Assembly (NCBI GenBank): GCA_050011315.1
Contig: JBEKJI010000002.1
Span: 145,508-209,507, forward strand
Direction: 5' to 3'
DNA: 64,000 nucleotides
From: Fen-549 sp050011315
GTDB lineage: Bacteria; Actinomycetota; Thermoleophilia; Gaiellales; Gaiellaceae
This document shows positions 50,539 to 59,371 of this stretch, piece by piece. Below the pieces are notes generated by a model. The model saw only the letters and a list, made by a program, of their open reading frames with translations, searched no databases and had not been told where the DNA came from. A program made the position numbers and the translations under genes. The first letter of the stretch is position 1. Each line of letters opens with the position of its first letter.

Positions 50539-50894
50539 CTCTGGAGTGCGGCCTTCGCCTGCGCGGCGATGGCCTTGAAGGCGGCGGGCTCACGCACAGC
50601 CAGATCGGCCAGTACCTTGCGGTCGAGCTCGATGTTGGCCTTCTTACAGCCGGCGACGAACTGGTTGTAGGAGAGGCCCTCCTGGCGCGCGGCGGCGTTG
50701 ATCCTGATGATCCAGAGCCGGCGAAAGTTGCGCTTGCGAACGCGCCGGTCGCGGTAGGCGTAGACCAGCGAGTGGTCGACCTGCTCCTTGGCGTACTTGT
50801 AGCTCGACTTTTTGATGCCGAAGTAGCCGCGAGCCTGCTCGAGAACCTTGCGCCGCTTCTTGCGCGCGTGGACAGAACGCTTTACGCGTGGCAT
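50535..50894 (-). CDS. rplT: Ribosomal protein L20
   Basis: A 119-residue 50S protein: MPRVKRSVHARKKRRKVLEQARGYFG, VRKRNFRRLWIIRINAAARQEGLSYNQFV and LADLAVREPAAF are standard. It binds 23S rRNA early in assembly and controls its own operon in several bacteria. It follows rpmI with 11 bases between. Its stop overlaps the likely start of the DUF2332 gene. Confidence 0.97.
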   Translation of the reverse strand: MPRVKRSVHARKKRRKVLEQARGYFGIKKSSYKYAKEQVDHSLVYAYRDRRVRKRNFRRLWIIRINAAARQEGLSYNQFVAGCKKANIELDRKVLADLAVREPAAFKAIAAQAKAALQS

Positions 50895-50905
50895 GGGGTT
50901 CTACC

Positions 50906-51100
50906 TCACCTTCCGAGCATCTTCTTGACGACGGACGAATCCGAGGCGCCGAGCACCTCGGGCTTGCGGAAACCGCGCTTGCGCTTCGAGGTCTTCTTGC
51001 CGAGGATGTGGCTCCGCATGGCGCGACGGCGAATGATCTTGCCCGTTCCGCTGATCTTGAATCTCTTCTTTGCACCGCTGTGAGTCTTCGTTTTCGGCAT
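50906..51100 (-). CDS. rpmI: Ribosomal protein L35
   Basis: A 64-residue 50S protein: MPKTKTHSGAKKRFKISGTGKIIRR and HILGKKTSKRKRGFRK are standard. Middle gene of infC-rpmI-rplT; it starts eight bases after the infC stop. Confidence 0.97.
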   Translation of the reverse strand: MPKTKTHSGAKKRFKISGTGKIIRRRAMRSHILGKKTSKRKRGFRKPEVLGASDSSVVKKMLGR

Positions 51101-51108
51101 CTTTCTCC

Positions 51109-51771
51109 TCAGCTCTCTGCGCCGGCGCCCTCGGCACCGCCAGCGTCCTCGGCCGTTACCTGCACGGAATCCTTTTTGCTCTCGTGGCTCTCCTGCAAGG
51201 CCTCGGCCTTCACCTTCTCGCCCGCATGCTTGGTCGGCCCCAGCACCATCGTCATGTTCCTGCCCTCGAGCAGCGGCTGCGTCTCGATCGCGCCAAGCTC
51301 CTGCACGTCCTCGGCCAGCCGCATCAGCAGGTCTCGCCCGCGCTCTGGATGGGTGGTCTCGCGTCCGCGGAACATGATCGTGACCTTGACCTTCGCCCGC
51401 TGGTTGAGGAAGCGAACGACGTGCCCCTTCTTCGTCTCGTAGTCGTGCACGCCGATCTTCGGCCGCAGCTTGATTTCCTTGATGTGGATCTGCTGCTGGT
51501 GCTTGCGCGCTAGCTTCGCCTTCTGCTCCTCTGCGTAGCGGTACTTGCCGTAGTCCATCACCCGGCAGACGGGCGGATCGGCGCTGGCAGCGATCTCGAC
51601 CAGGTCGAGATTCTTGGCGTAGGCATACTCCCGCGCCTCGTCAGCTGTCTTGATTCCGATCTGAGAGCCGTCGGTGTCGATCAGACGGACGCGTGGAACG
51701 CGGATACCGTCGTTGATGCGAGCATGTGGAACGGACGGGCGAACGGGCTCATAGCGTCGCCGAGGTCTCAA
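51109..51771 (-). CDS. infC: Translation initiation factor IF-3
   Basis: A 220-residue factor: ARINDGIRVPRVRLIDTDGSQIGI at the N-terminus, DYGKYRYAEEQKAK in the linker, then IKEIKLRPKIGVHDYETKKGHVVRFL. IF-3 binds the 30S subunit and checks the start codon. It begins at TTG with GGTGAG eight bases before; rare starts are a hallmark of infC self-control. The last 35 residues are a long acidic/Ala tail. It heads the operon with L35 and L20. Confidence 0.95.
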   Translation of the reverse strand: MRPRRRYEPVRPSVPHARINDGIRVPRVRLIDTDGSQIGIKTADEAREYAYAKNLDLVEIAASADPPVCRVMDYGKYRYAEEQKAKLARKHQQQIHIKEIKLRPKIGVHDYETKKGHVVRFLNQRAKVKVTIMFRGRETTHPERGRDLLMRLAEDVQELGAIETQPLLEGRNMTMVLGPTKHAGEKVKAEALQESHESKKDSVQVTAEDAGGAEGAGAES

Positions 51772-51812
51772 CTGGTGCTCACCAAGCTAGGGCTTCCTCC
51801 TCTTCAGTAATG

Positions 51813-51834
51813 ACAAAACCGCTGTAGGCAGCGG
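51813..51834 (-). terminator. Possible attenuator hairpin in the infC leader
   Basis: On the minus strand CCGCTG and CAGCGG form a stem with loop CCTA followed by TTTTG, 42 bases upstream of the infC start. GAGGAGG lies downstream of it at 51796-51802, further from the TTG than usual. The hairpin fits a transcription attenuator for the infC-rpmI-rplT operon. Confidence 0.45.
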
Positions 51835-51972
51835 CTCCGTTCTTTCCACCAAACACCTCGGTTGAACCTCCGGCAGCTCCTGGCCGCGGAGGTGAGGGAA
51901 CGGATGAGCCCCTACTTGCAGGCCCTTAATGTAGCCGATTCCGTTCCTTTGCGAAATCCTCGCTGGCACGCA

Positions 51973-52464
51973 CTAGGCGGGAAGGCTCTTGCCGGAGGTC
52001 TCGAAGATGCAGAACCAGGTCGTGATGTGCCGATAGGACCTGACGTGATCGCTGATCCTGACTGCAGCCTCGAATCGTTCCACGTCGATATGGATACTCA
52101 GGCCAATGACGCTGTTTATCCGAACACGACCATGAGCCGAATCGTAGGACATGTCGTTCAGCATTCCCCAAGTCTGATCGTCGTCGAGGTGGAACGCCGA
52201 GGCTGTTCGAATGACGAGCTCGCATTCCACGAACGGCATCAATTCGTGGAAACGGACGTAGCTGAACCAGCCGTGCCCTGCTCTATCCGGAAAGGGAGGA
52301 GCAAGGTCGTCCGGTAGCTGATTCACAGCTTGGTCGAAAACGATCGTGAGGGTTTCTGTCTCCCCGTCGAGTGAGATCTCGCCCGTGTCGAAGTCGGCGT
52401 CGTGGAGGATCTCTCCGATTCTGTCAAGAGACGAGATGGAGACCTCCTTTAGCTGGGCTTCCAT
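51973..52464 (-). CDS. Hypothetical protein
   Basis: A 163-residue soluble protein: MEAQLKEVSISSLDRIGEILHDADFDTGEISLDGETETLTIVFDQ then a YVRFHELMPFVECELVIRTASAFHLDDD strand pair. The beta-rich pattern with no signal suggests a cytoplasmic protein. No family is recognised. Base composition is lower in GC than the ribosomal genes beside it, so it may be an insertion between thrS and infC, which are often adjacent. Confidence 0.65.
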   Translation of the reverse strand: MEAQLKEVSISSLDRIGEILHDADFDTGEISLDGETETLTIVFDQAVNQLPDDLAPPFPDRAGHGWFSYVRFHELMPFVECELVIRTASAFHLDDDQTWGMLNDMSYDSAHGRVRINSVIGLSIHIDVERFEAAVRISDHVRSYRHITTWFCIFETSGKSLPA

Positions 52465-52484
52465 TTCTCGGCCTCCGTTGCGCT

Positions 52485-54389
52485 TTAGGATTCCGGCGTC
52501 GTAGCCAGCGGAGTCAGCTCTATGACGAGCTCCTTCAGGCTCCTACGCGACTGGGCGCCGCCGCGCTCACGCACGGCCAGATCGTCGGGCGACTCCTTGT
52601 CGCCGTAGACGATCAGGCGCGGAACCTTCTCCAGCTCGGCGTCGCGGATGCGCCTGCCGACCGACTCGCTGCGATCGTCGAGATCGACCCGGAAGTTGGC
52701 ACGGCGCAGGCCCTCGACGATCGCCCGCGCCGGCTCGGCGTGGTTCTCCCCCACCGGGATCACGCGCAGCTGCACCGGCGCCAGCCACAGCGGCAGGTCG
52801 CCGGCGGTGTGCTCGAGCAGAATGCCGATGAAGCGCTCGAAGGAGCCGAGGAGCGCGCGGTGGATGACGTAGACGGGATGCTCGCGGTTGTCGGCGCCCA
52901 CATAGGTGAGACCGAAGCGAGCCGGCATCTGGGCGTCGAGCTGGATCGTCCCCATCTGCCAGGAGCGGCCAAGCACGTCGGTGATGTGAAGATCGATCTT
53001 CGGTCCGTAGAACGATCCCTCGCCGGCCCCGAGAACGTACGGGATCCCGTAGCGATCGAGCGCCGCCCGCAGCTCACCCTCTGTGAAGTCCCACTCCTCA
53101 TCGCTCCCGAGCTTGTTATCGGGGCGAGTGGAGAGCTCGGCGCGCGGTTCGACTCCGAAAAGGCCATAGAGATAGCGGAGATAGTCCAGGCAGCCGTCGA
53201 GCTCCGTTGGAATCTGATCCTCCATGCAGAAGATATGGGCATCGTCCTGGGTGACGTAGCGCACGCGAGTCAGCCCGTGCAGAGCGCCGGCGAGCTCGTT
53301 GCGATGAAGTGGGGCCCCCTCGGCATAGCGCAAGGGCAGATCGCGGTAGCTGCGTAGCTTGCTGCCGTACAGGAGCATGTGACCAGGGCAGTTCATCGGC
53401 TTGATCGCGTAGACGTGCTCGTCTCCCACGGGGATCAGAAACATGTTCTCGCGGAACTTCTCCCAGTGCCCGGAGGTGACCCAGAGCGCCTTGTCGTAGA
53501 TCAGCGGCGTCTTCACCTCCAGGTAGCCGCGATGTGCGTTCTCGCGCAGGCGGAGCGCCTCGAGCTGATTGAAGATTGTCATTCCCTTCGGGTGCCAGAA
53601 CGGCGACCCGGGCGAGTGCTCGTCGAAGTGGAAGAGATCCAGCTGGGCGCCGAGCCGGCGGTGATCGCGCTTTTTCGCCTCTTCCAGGCGCACGAGATGA
53701 GCTTCGAGGTCTTTCTTCGAGAAGAAGGCAGTGCCGTAGATCCGTGTCAGCTGCCTGTTGGCCGAGTCGCCGCGCCAGTAGGCGCCGGCCAGCGCCGTCA
53801 ACTTCAGAGCCTTCACCGGCCCCGAGTCGATCAGGTGCGGGCCGCGGCAGAGATCGGTGAAGTCTCCCTGCGAATAGGTGGAGATCGTTCCTTCGGCCTC
53901 GTCAACCAGCTCGACCTTGTATGGCTCTTCCTGTTCGGCGAACAGGCGCCTGGCTTCGTCGCGCTCCAGCTCCTCGCGGCGCCATTCGCGCCCCTCCGCC
54001 AGCTCGCGCCGTATCTCCTCCTCGATCCGGGCGAGATCCTCCTCTGCGATCGGCTCGGGAAAGTCGAAGTCGTAATAGAAGCCGTTCTCGATCGCCGGCC
54101 CGATCGCGACCTTGACGCCCGGGTAGAGCCGGCGCACGGCCTCGGCCAGCAGGTGCGCGGCCGAATGCCTCAATACGACGAGAGCGTCCGGATCGTCAGC
54201 GTTCTTCGTTGTCAGGATCTCGATTTGCTCACCGTCCGAGAGCGATAAACGAAGATCGCGCAATTCACCGTTTACTCGCACCCCGACCGCCTGCTCGGCC
54301 AGCTTCGGTCCAATCGCTTGCGCAGCCTCGAGGCCGCTCGCCCCCTCGGGCAGCTCGAGCTTCGACTGGTCGGGGAGTAAAATGTGCAT
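52485..54389 (-). CDS. thrS: Threonyl-tRNA synthetase
   Basis: A 634-residue class-II synthetase. TGS domain (residues 1-60), editing domain with HSAAHLLAEA and IENGFYYDFD, catalytic core with MNCPGHMLLY (zinc cysteine), LPLRYAEGAPLHRNE, LTRVRYVTQDDAHIFC, and the anticodon-binding domain at the end (RVIPVGENHAEPARAI). The ATG at 54389 (MHILLPDQSKLEL) is the family start. It lies upstream of infC on the same strand, the usual arrangement, but with an extra hypothetical gene between. Confidence 0.96.
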   Translation of the reverse strand: MHILLPDQSKLELPEGASGLEAAQAIGPKLAEQAVGVRVNGELRDLRLSLSDGEQIEILTTKNADDPDALVVLRHSAAHLLAEAVRRLYPGVKVAIGPAIENGFYYDFDFPEPIAEEDLARIEEEIRRELAEGREWRREELERDEARRLFAEQEEPYKVELVDEAEGTISTYSQGDFTDLCRGPHLIDSGPVKALKLTALAGAYWRGDSANRQLTRIYGTAFFSKKDLEAHLVRLEEAKKRDHRRLGAQLDLFHFDEHSPGSPFWHPKGMTIFNQLEALRLRENAHRGYLEVKTPLIYDKALWVTSGHWEKFRENMFLIPVGDEHVYAIKPMNCPGHMLLYGSKLRSYRDLPLRYAEGAPLHRNELAGALHGLTRVRYVTQDDAHIFCMEDQIPTELDGCLDYLRYLYGLFGVEPRAELSTRPDNKLGSDEEWDFTEGELRAALDRYGIPYVLGAGEGSFYGPKIDLHITDVLGRSWQMGTIQLDAQMPARFGLTYVGADNREHPVYVIHRALLGSFERFIGILLEHTAGDLPLWLAPVQLRVIPVGENHAEPARAIVEGLRRANFRVDLDDRSESVGRRIRDAELEKVPRLIVYGDKESPDDLAVRERGGAQSRRSLKELVIELTPLATTPES

Positions 54390-54484
54390 AGAGGTGAAGG
54401 ATACTTCCAGCCCTCGCTGGGGCGCCCGCCGGTAGAACAATGCGAGGCGCACGGATAAAAAACCGTGCTTGTGGGTACCCGTCC

Positions 54485-54850
54485 ATGGTGTCGGTGATCG
54501 AGCCCGTCGTTCTGACAGTGCAGATTGCGGAAGGAAAGTTGCTGATCTCGGTCAGCGGCGAACTCGACCTGCATTCGGTCGGGTCGCTCCAGAACGCTCT
54601 CGACGATGCGATCGAAAAGACGGGCGAGACTGTCGTCGTCGACCTGGGAGAAGTTACTCTGATCGACTCGATCGCGCTCGGAGCGCTGGCCCGCGCTTCC
54701 AGACGCCTGCGCGAGAGCGCCGGTGCGCTCGCGGTCGTCGCCTTGAACCCCGACATCGTTCGCGCCTTCGAGATCACCAGCCTCGATCGCGTGATCCCGT
54801 TGGCGATGACGGTCACCGAGGCGCTCGAGCGGTTGCGCCAACCGGTCTAG
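54485..54850 (+). CDS. STAS-domain anti-sigma factor antagonist
   Basis: A 121-residue STAS protein: KLLISVSGELDLHSVGSLQNALDDAIE, VVVDLGEVTLIDSIALGALARASRRLRE and FEITSLDRVIPLAMTVTEAL. The serine in LIDSIALGAL matches the phosphorylated serine of SpoIIAA/RsbV proteins, so partner switching with an anti-sigma kinase is expected. No kinase is adjacent. Divergent from thrS, with start ATG at 54485. Confidence 0.9.
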   Translation: MVSVIEPVVLTVQIAEGKLLISVSGELDLHSVGSLQNALDDAIEKTGETVVVDLGEVTLIDSIALGALARASRRLRESAGALAVVALNPDIVRAFEITSLDRVIPLAMTVTEALERLRQPV

Positions 54851-54857
54851 CGGGCCA

Positions 54858-55211
54858 CTAGCTCTTCTTGCTCGAGTCGAGTCCCCGCAAATAGATGCGC
54901 CCGAATGACGTGGGAACGTAGCGGGCGCGCCAGTAAGCGAAGGGGTCGTCGTAGACGCGCTCGACCACGGCGAAGCGGCCGACACTGTCGACCTCGTCCT
55001 CGACCGCCGAGCGTCCGCGCTCGAGCAACTCGCGCACACTACGGCGATCGTGGTCGCGGCCTACGTGACGGGCGAGCTCGTCGATCGCCACTCCACCCGG
55101 CCTTTCGAGAGAAAGCGCGATCAGCTCGCGCAGAACGTTCAAGAGCTCCTGCTCAGCCTCGGCATCTTGAGCGACTGTTCTCTGGATAATCGATTTCGAC
55201 TCGAGGTTCAC
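54858..55211 (-). CDS. Hypothetical protein
   Basis: A 117-residue soluble protein with a helical N-terminus (AEAEQELLNVLRELIALSLERPGGVAIDELARHVGRDHDRRSVRELLERG) that looks like a winged-helix fragment, then YWRARYVPTSFGRIYLRG. DNA binding is possible but no family is recognised. It converges on the STAS gene, seven bases apart. Confidence 0.6.
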   Translation of the reverse strand: MNLESKSIIQRTVAQDAEAEQELLNVLRELIALSLERPGGVAIDELARHVGRDHDRRSVRELLERGRSAVEDEVDSVGRFAVVERVYDDPFAYWRARYVPTSFGRIYLRGLDSSKKS

Positions 55212-55429
55212 GGCCTGCCTCGCTCTCGTCGTGCGGCTGGGGTCAAGAGACTAATCGGCAGAAAACGCGCTTGCCTGAGGTCTCAGTTCGAGGGATCGAG
55301 CCTTTCGATCAACGTATTGAGCCTGAGATTTGAACTGACAAGAGCCGTTGTTGGGTGTCAGAATCGTTCTCAGGATTCTGCTTCGCCGCTTTCTTGCTCT
55401 CACCGACGACGCCCAGAAAGGAACCAGCA

Positions 55430-55954
55430 ATGCGATCACTCACTCGCCTGACTCTTTGCGGCGTCGCTCTCGCCGCAGTCGCCGCCGCCGTGCTCACAGT
55501 CCAGACGGCCACCGGCTCGCGCGCGAGCGCACCCACCTGCACCGCCTCGCAGTTGAAGGGAAAGGAGCTCGACTCGAACGGCGCTGCTGGCACCATCCTC
55601 TTCAGCGTCACGCTTCAGAACAAGGGCTCCGCCTGCAAGCTCAAGGGTTATCCGGGTCTGCGGATCAGGGGCGCACACGGATTGCTTCCGACTCACGTCG
55701 TGCACGGCGGCATGTCGATGCTGAATGGAGCGCCGAAGCTCGTGAAGCTGGCGCGCCTGGATAAGGCGAGCGTGCTCATCTCCTTCGAGGACGTTCCCGT
55801 CGGCGGCGAGACGAGCTGTCCGGCCGGCACGGCGATTCGCCTGCGCCCACCGGGAGCGAGCGACTGGTTGACCGTCAAGGTCCGAACCTCGGCCTGCGGC
55901 CACGGTACGTTGCACGAATCGCCGTTGCTGGCGGGGGTGCACAGCTCGCAATAG
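55430..55954 (+). CDS. Secreted DUF4232 protein
   Basis: A 174-residue protein with an N-terminal signal peptide (LTLCGVALAAVAAAVLTVQTATG) and a DUF4232 domain: CTASQLKGKELDSNGAAGTILFSVTLQNKGSACKLKGYPGLRI, then ETSCPAGTAIRL and RTSACGHG. Two disulfide pairs are likely. Function of the family is unknown; such proteins are common in Actinomycetota. GAAAGGA lies eight bases before the ATG. Confidence 0.85.
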   Translation: MRSLTRLTLCGVALAAVAAAVLTVQTATGSRASAPTCTASQLKGKELDSNGAAGTILFSVTLQNKGSACKLKGYPGLRIRGAHGLLPTHVVHGGMSMLNGAPKLVKLARLDKASVLISFEDVPVGGETSCPAGTAIRLRPPGASDWLTVKVRTSACGHGTLHESPLLAGVHSSQ

Positions 55955-56159
55955 AAGGCTCCGACAGGACTTCCTGGCAGGCGAGGAGCGGTAGCCGGTT
56001 GCTTTCTCTACCGCCCGCGTAGGAGAATCAGCACTCCTTGAGGATCCGGACGTCGTGGCTGATCACGAGAACCGGCGGACACCCCGCCTCCCTGCCCCTG
56101 CGACCGGACCGAATCTCATACTCCAACACGACGTCCTCGAGAAAGGAATCGGAGTAACC

Positions 56160-56951
56160 ATGCGTAAACGCACGACGCTAGCCCTGCTCGGCGCGGTGCT
56201 CGCCGCCGTTCTCGTTGCCGGGGCCACGACCGGCTGCGGCTCAAAGAGCAATCAAATCGTTTTCTGCAGCGACACGACCTACCCGCCGATGGAGTCGCTC
56301 AAAGGCAACGAGGCCGTCGGCGCCGACGTCGACATCGCCAACGCGATTGCGAAGCTCTGGGGCAAGAAGGCGCAGATCAAGACGACGGGCTTCGACGTGA
56401 TTATCCCCGCGCTACTCGCGAAGAAGTGCGATGCGATCATCAGCTCGCTGACGAACACCGCCGAACGCGCGAAGAAGGTCGACTTTGCCGACTACGTCAC
56501 CGTCGGCGCCCTGCTGATGGTTAAAAAGGGGAATCCCGCACAGATCAGCGATCTCAATTCGCTGAGCGGTAAGACTGTCGCCGTGCAGGCTTCGACGACA
56601 GAGAAAGACATGCTCGACGCTCAGAACAAGATCCTCGTCAAGGAGGGCAAGGCGAAGATCTCTTACCTGATCTATCCGGCCGACACAAACGCCGCCGCGG
56701 CGCTCCTCGCCGGAAAGGTCGATGCCTACTTCGCCGACGCAACGCCGGTTCTTTACTACATGAAGAAGACGGCCGGGAGGTTCGAAGTTGCCGGAACGCA
56801 GATCGACGCCGCGCCGGAAGGCATCGCGACCCGCAAGGGCGACCCGCTCGGACCTAAGTTCAAAAAAGCGATCGCGGATCTCTACGCAAACGGCGAGATG
56901 CAGAAGATCCTCGCCAAGTGGGGCATCAGTCAGTTCGCGCTAGCGAAATAG
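56160..56951 (+). CDS. Polar amino-acid ABC transporter substrate-binding lipoprotein
   Basis: A 263-residue lipoprotein of family 3. The signal helix (LALLGAVLAAVLVAGATTGC) ends in a lipobox with Cys26. The mature part shows CSDTTYPPMESLKGNEAVGADVDIANAIAKLW, ITNTAERAKKVDFADY-type hinge and GKVDAYFADATPVLYYMKK. It binds an amino acid or opine-type ligand for the permease and ATPase that follow. Start ATG has AAAGGAATCGGAG upstream. Confidence 0.92.
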   Translation: MRKRTTLALLGAVLAAVLVAGATTGCGSKSNQIVFCSDTTYPPMESLKGNEAVGADVDIANAIAKLWGKKAQIKTTGFDVIIPALLAKKCDAIISSLTNTAERAKKVDFADYVTVGALLMVKKGNPAQISDLNSLSGKTVAVQASTTEKDMLDAQNKILVKEGKAKISYLIYPADTNAAAALLAGKVDAYFADATPVLYYMKKTAGRFEVAGTQIDAAPEGIATRKGDPLGPKFKKAIADLYANGEMQKILAKWGISQFALAK

Positions 56952-56958
56952 GGACGCT

Positions 56959-57753
56959 GTGATCGCCGCGACACCGATCACCTGGCATGTCATCTGGTCG
57001 CGGATTACCGATCCTGACAGCGTTTTTGCCCACGCGCTCTGGGCGACGGTCTATATCTCGGTCGTCGCCCAGATCCTGGGCATCATGCTGGGCCTTGTCG
57101 CAGCGCTCATGCGAATGGCCAGTTTCCGGCCGCTACGGTTCCTATCAGGGCTCTACGTGCTCATCTTCCGCGGTACGCCAGTGCTCGTGCAGATCATGTT
57201 CTTCTGGCTTGTGCTCCCGCTGCCGAACGTCATCAACTTCGGTGTTTTCGATATGCGCAGCGAGTTCGTCGCGGGCATCCTCGCGCTCGGCATCAACGAG
57301 GGCGCCTACATGCGCGAGATCTTCCGCGCCGGCATCGACTCGATCGACCGGGGACAGATGGAAGCGGCGAGGTCACTCGGCATGCGCTACGGCCTGGCGA
57401 TGCGCCGGATCGTCCTGCCCCAGGCGGCGCGCGTGATCGTGCCACCACTCGGCAACGAGTTCAACAACATGATGAAGACGAGCTCGCTCGTATACATCAT
57501 CGGCGTCTACGAGCTTTTCTCCGACGCAGAGCAGGGCTATTCGCACGCGATAGACGCGGGCTACTTCGTCGCTGTCGCCTTCTGGTATCTCGTCTTGACC
57601 TCTATCTGGAGTTTCATCCAGGCTCTGATCGAGCGTAAGCTCGCGGTCAGCGAGCATGGTGACGAAATCTCGCTACGCGAAAAAGCCGTTGCGATCTGGA
57701 CCGAAGGCGGCGGGATGGTTCGGGCAGCCTGGCCGTGGAGGGCTAGAGCATGA
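56959..57753 (+). CDS. Polar amino-acid ABC transporter permease (HisM/GlnP type)
   Basis: A 264-residue permease with about five helices. It has the typical LWATVYISVVAQILGIMLGLVAALMR, FRGTPVLVQIMFFW, and the EAA motif EAARSLGMRYGLAMRRIVLPQAARVIVPPLGNEF. It starts at GTG seven bases after the binding protein and overlaps the ATPase gene by four bases. Confidence 0.93.
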   Translation: MIAATPITWHVIWSRITDPDSVFAHALWATVYISVVAQILGIMLGLVAALMRMASFRPLRFLSGLYVLIFRGTPVLVQIMFFWLVLPLPNVINFGVFDMRSEFVAGILALGINEGAYMREIFRAGIDSIDRGQMEAARSLGMRYGLAMRRIVLPQAARVIVPPLGNEFNNMMKTSSLVYIIGVYELFSDAEQGYSHAIDAGYFVAVAFWYLVLTSIWSFIQALIERKLAVSEHGDEISLREKAVAIWTEGGGMVRAAWPWRARA

Positions 57754-58523
57754 GTGTCTCCTCCGGGCTCGTCATGCACGCGGCCGACGTGCACAAGCGT
57801 TTCGGCCGCCAACATATCCTCAGGGGTGTCTCGCTCGACGTGCGCCCACGCGAGACCGTCTGCATCATCGGCGCCTCGGGGTCCGGCAAGACCACCTTCC
57901 TGCGCTGCATCAACCACCTCGAGAAGATCGACTCCGGCCGGATCCAGGTCAACGGCCACCCGATCGGCTACCGAGAGCGCAGAGGCAAGCTGGTCGAGGA
58001 TCGCGAGAAGAACATTTCCCGCCAGCGCACGGAGATCGGCTTCGTCTTCCAGCGCTTCAACCTCTTCCCGCACAAGACGGCGCTCGGAAACGTGATCGAG
58101 GCGCCCATACACGTGCGTAGCGTCGGCAGGGATCAGGCGATCGCCGAGGCCGAGACGTTGCTCGCCCGCGTAGGGCTCGCCGATAAAAAGGACGCCTACC
58201 CCGGCAAGCTCTCCGGTGGACAGCAGCAGAGGGTGGCGATCGCCCGCGCGCTGGCGATGAAGCCCGCGCTGATGCTCTTCGACGAGCCCACCAGCGCGCT
58301 CGACCCCGAAGTCACCGGCGAGGTGCTGGACGTGATGGAGGAGCTCGCTCACGAGGGCACGACGATGATCGTCGTCACGCACGAGATGGGCTTCGCCCGC
58401 CGTGCCGCCGACCGAGTGGTGATGATGGACGAGGGCGTGATCATCGAGGAGGGCTCGCCCGAGCACTTCTTCGACTCGCCCACGCACGAGCGCACCAAGG
58501 CGTTCCTGTCGAAGATTCTCTAA
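57750..58523 (+). CDS. Polar amino-acid ABC transporter ATP-binding protein (GlnQ/HisP type)
   Basis: A 257-residue ATPase. Walker A GASGSGKTTF, Q-loop GFVFQRFNLFPHKTALGNV, signature LSGGQQQRVAIARAL, Walker B ALMLFDEPTSALDPE and H-loop VTHEMGFA are present. It drives uptake through the upstream permease, with a dimer of each expected. Last gene of the three-gene operon. Confidence 0.95.
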   Translation: MSVSSGLVMHAADVHKRFGRQHILRGVSLDVRPRETVCIIGASGSGKTTFLRCINHLEKIDSGRIQVNGHPIGYRERRGKLVEDREKNISRQRTEIGFVFQRFNLFPHKTALGNVIEAPIHVRSVGRDQAIAEAETLLARVGLADKKDAYPGKLSGGQQQRVAIARALAMKPALMLFDEPTSALDPEVTGEVLDVMEELAHEGTTMIVVTHEMGFARRAADRVVMMDEGVIIEEGSPEHFFDSPTHERTKAFLSKIL

Positions 58524-58634
58524 CGCCGACCGCTTCCGCGGACACCGTTCCGCCAGCAGGCAGCCGCCTCGGCTCTTACGATTGCGCGAACGGCGCGAAG
58601 ACAGCGCCACTCGTGACTAAACAAGGAGGACTCT

Positions 58635-59261
58635 ATGGCGGAGGCTAAAGAGGAGCGAGGGTTCTGGCCCGTCGCCGATCCTGCGCCGCTCGGTCTGGCG
58701 GCGTTCGCTCTCACGACCTTCATGCTCAGCGGTCACAACGCGACCTTCATCCCGGACGGGATCTGGGTGGGACTGGCGATCTTCTACGGCGGCCTGATCC
58801 AGCTACTGGCGGGAATGTGGGAGTTCCGGAACCGCAACGTCTTCGGCGCGACGGCTTTCTCGACCTATGGGGGCTTCTGGCTCTCGCTCGGGATCTTCGT
58901 CGTCATGATCAGCACTAATACCGCCTTCTACAACGTCTTCCAGAATAAGGTCGAGGTGCACAACGCTCTTGCCTGGTTCCTGATCGCGTTTGCGATCTTC
59001 AACACCTACATGCTGCTCTGGGCATCGCGACTGAACCTGGCGACATTCGCCGTCTTCCTGGCGCTCGAGATCACCGAGATCCTGCTCGCGATCGGGTTCT
59101 TCCTCGTGGCTCACGGCCACAGCGCCTACTGGCTCCACGCCGGCGGCTGGGCGGGCATCGTCACCGCGGCGGTCGCCTGGTACGCCTCGGCGGCGGGAGT
59201 CGTCAACGGCATGTCGTCGAAGCCGGTCGTGCCGGTCGGACGACCGCTCTGGGGCGACTGA
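58635..59261 (+). CDS. satP: Acetate/succinate transporter, SatP/YaaH (GPR1/FUN34) family
   Basis: A 208-residue membrane protein with six helices. The family motif NPAPLGL appears as DPAPLGLAAFALTTF, followed by GGLIQLLAGMWEFRNRNVFGATAFSTYGGFWLS. It moves acetate and related small acids across the membrane. ACAAGGAGG stands eight bases before the ATG. Its downstream palindrome at 59319 ends this transcript. Confidence 0.93.
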   Translation: MAEAKEERGFWPVADPAPLGLAAFALTTFMLSGHNATFIPDGIWVGLAIFYGGLIQLLAGMWEFRNRNVFGATAFSTYGGFWLSLGIFVVMISTNTAFYNVFQNKVEVHNALAWFLIAFAIFNTYMLLWASRLNLATFAVFLALEITEILLAIGFFLVAHGHSAYWLHAGGWAGIVTAAVAWYASAAGVVNGMSSKPVVPVGRPLWGD

Positions 59262-59318
59262 ATCCTTGCGTCTCGTCAGCCGGCTGCACTTGTCGCCGGT
59301 CGAGGCCAAGCAGATAGA

Positions 59319-59346
59319 GAGAGGGGCGGCCCGGGCCGCCCCTCTC
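59319..59346. terminator. Perfect 28-bp palindrome, bidirectional terminator
   Basis: GAGAGGGGCGGCCC at 59319-59332 pairs with its own complement up to 59346. It lies between the convergent satP gene and the 604-residue gene, 58 bases from one and 26 from the other. Confidence 0.7.
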
Positions 59347-59371
59347 GTCCTCCAGCGAATCGCGATCTCTT

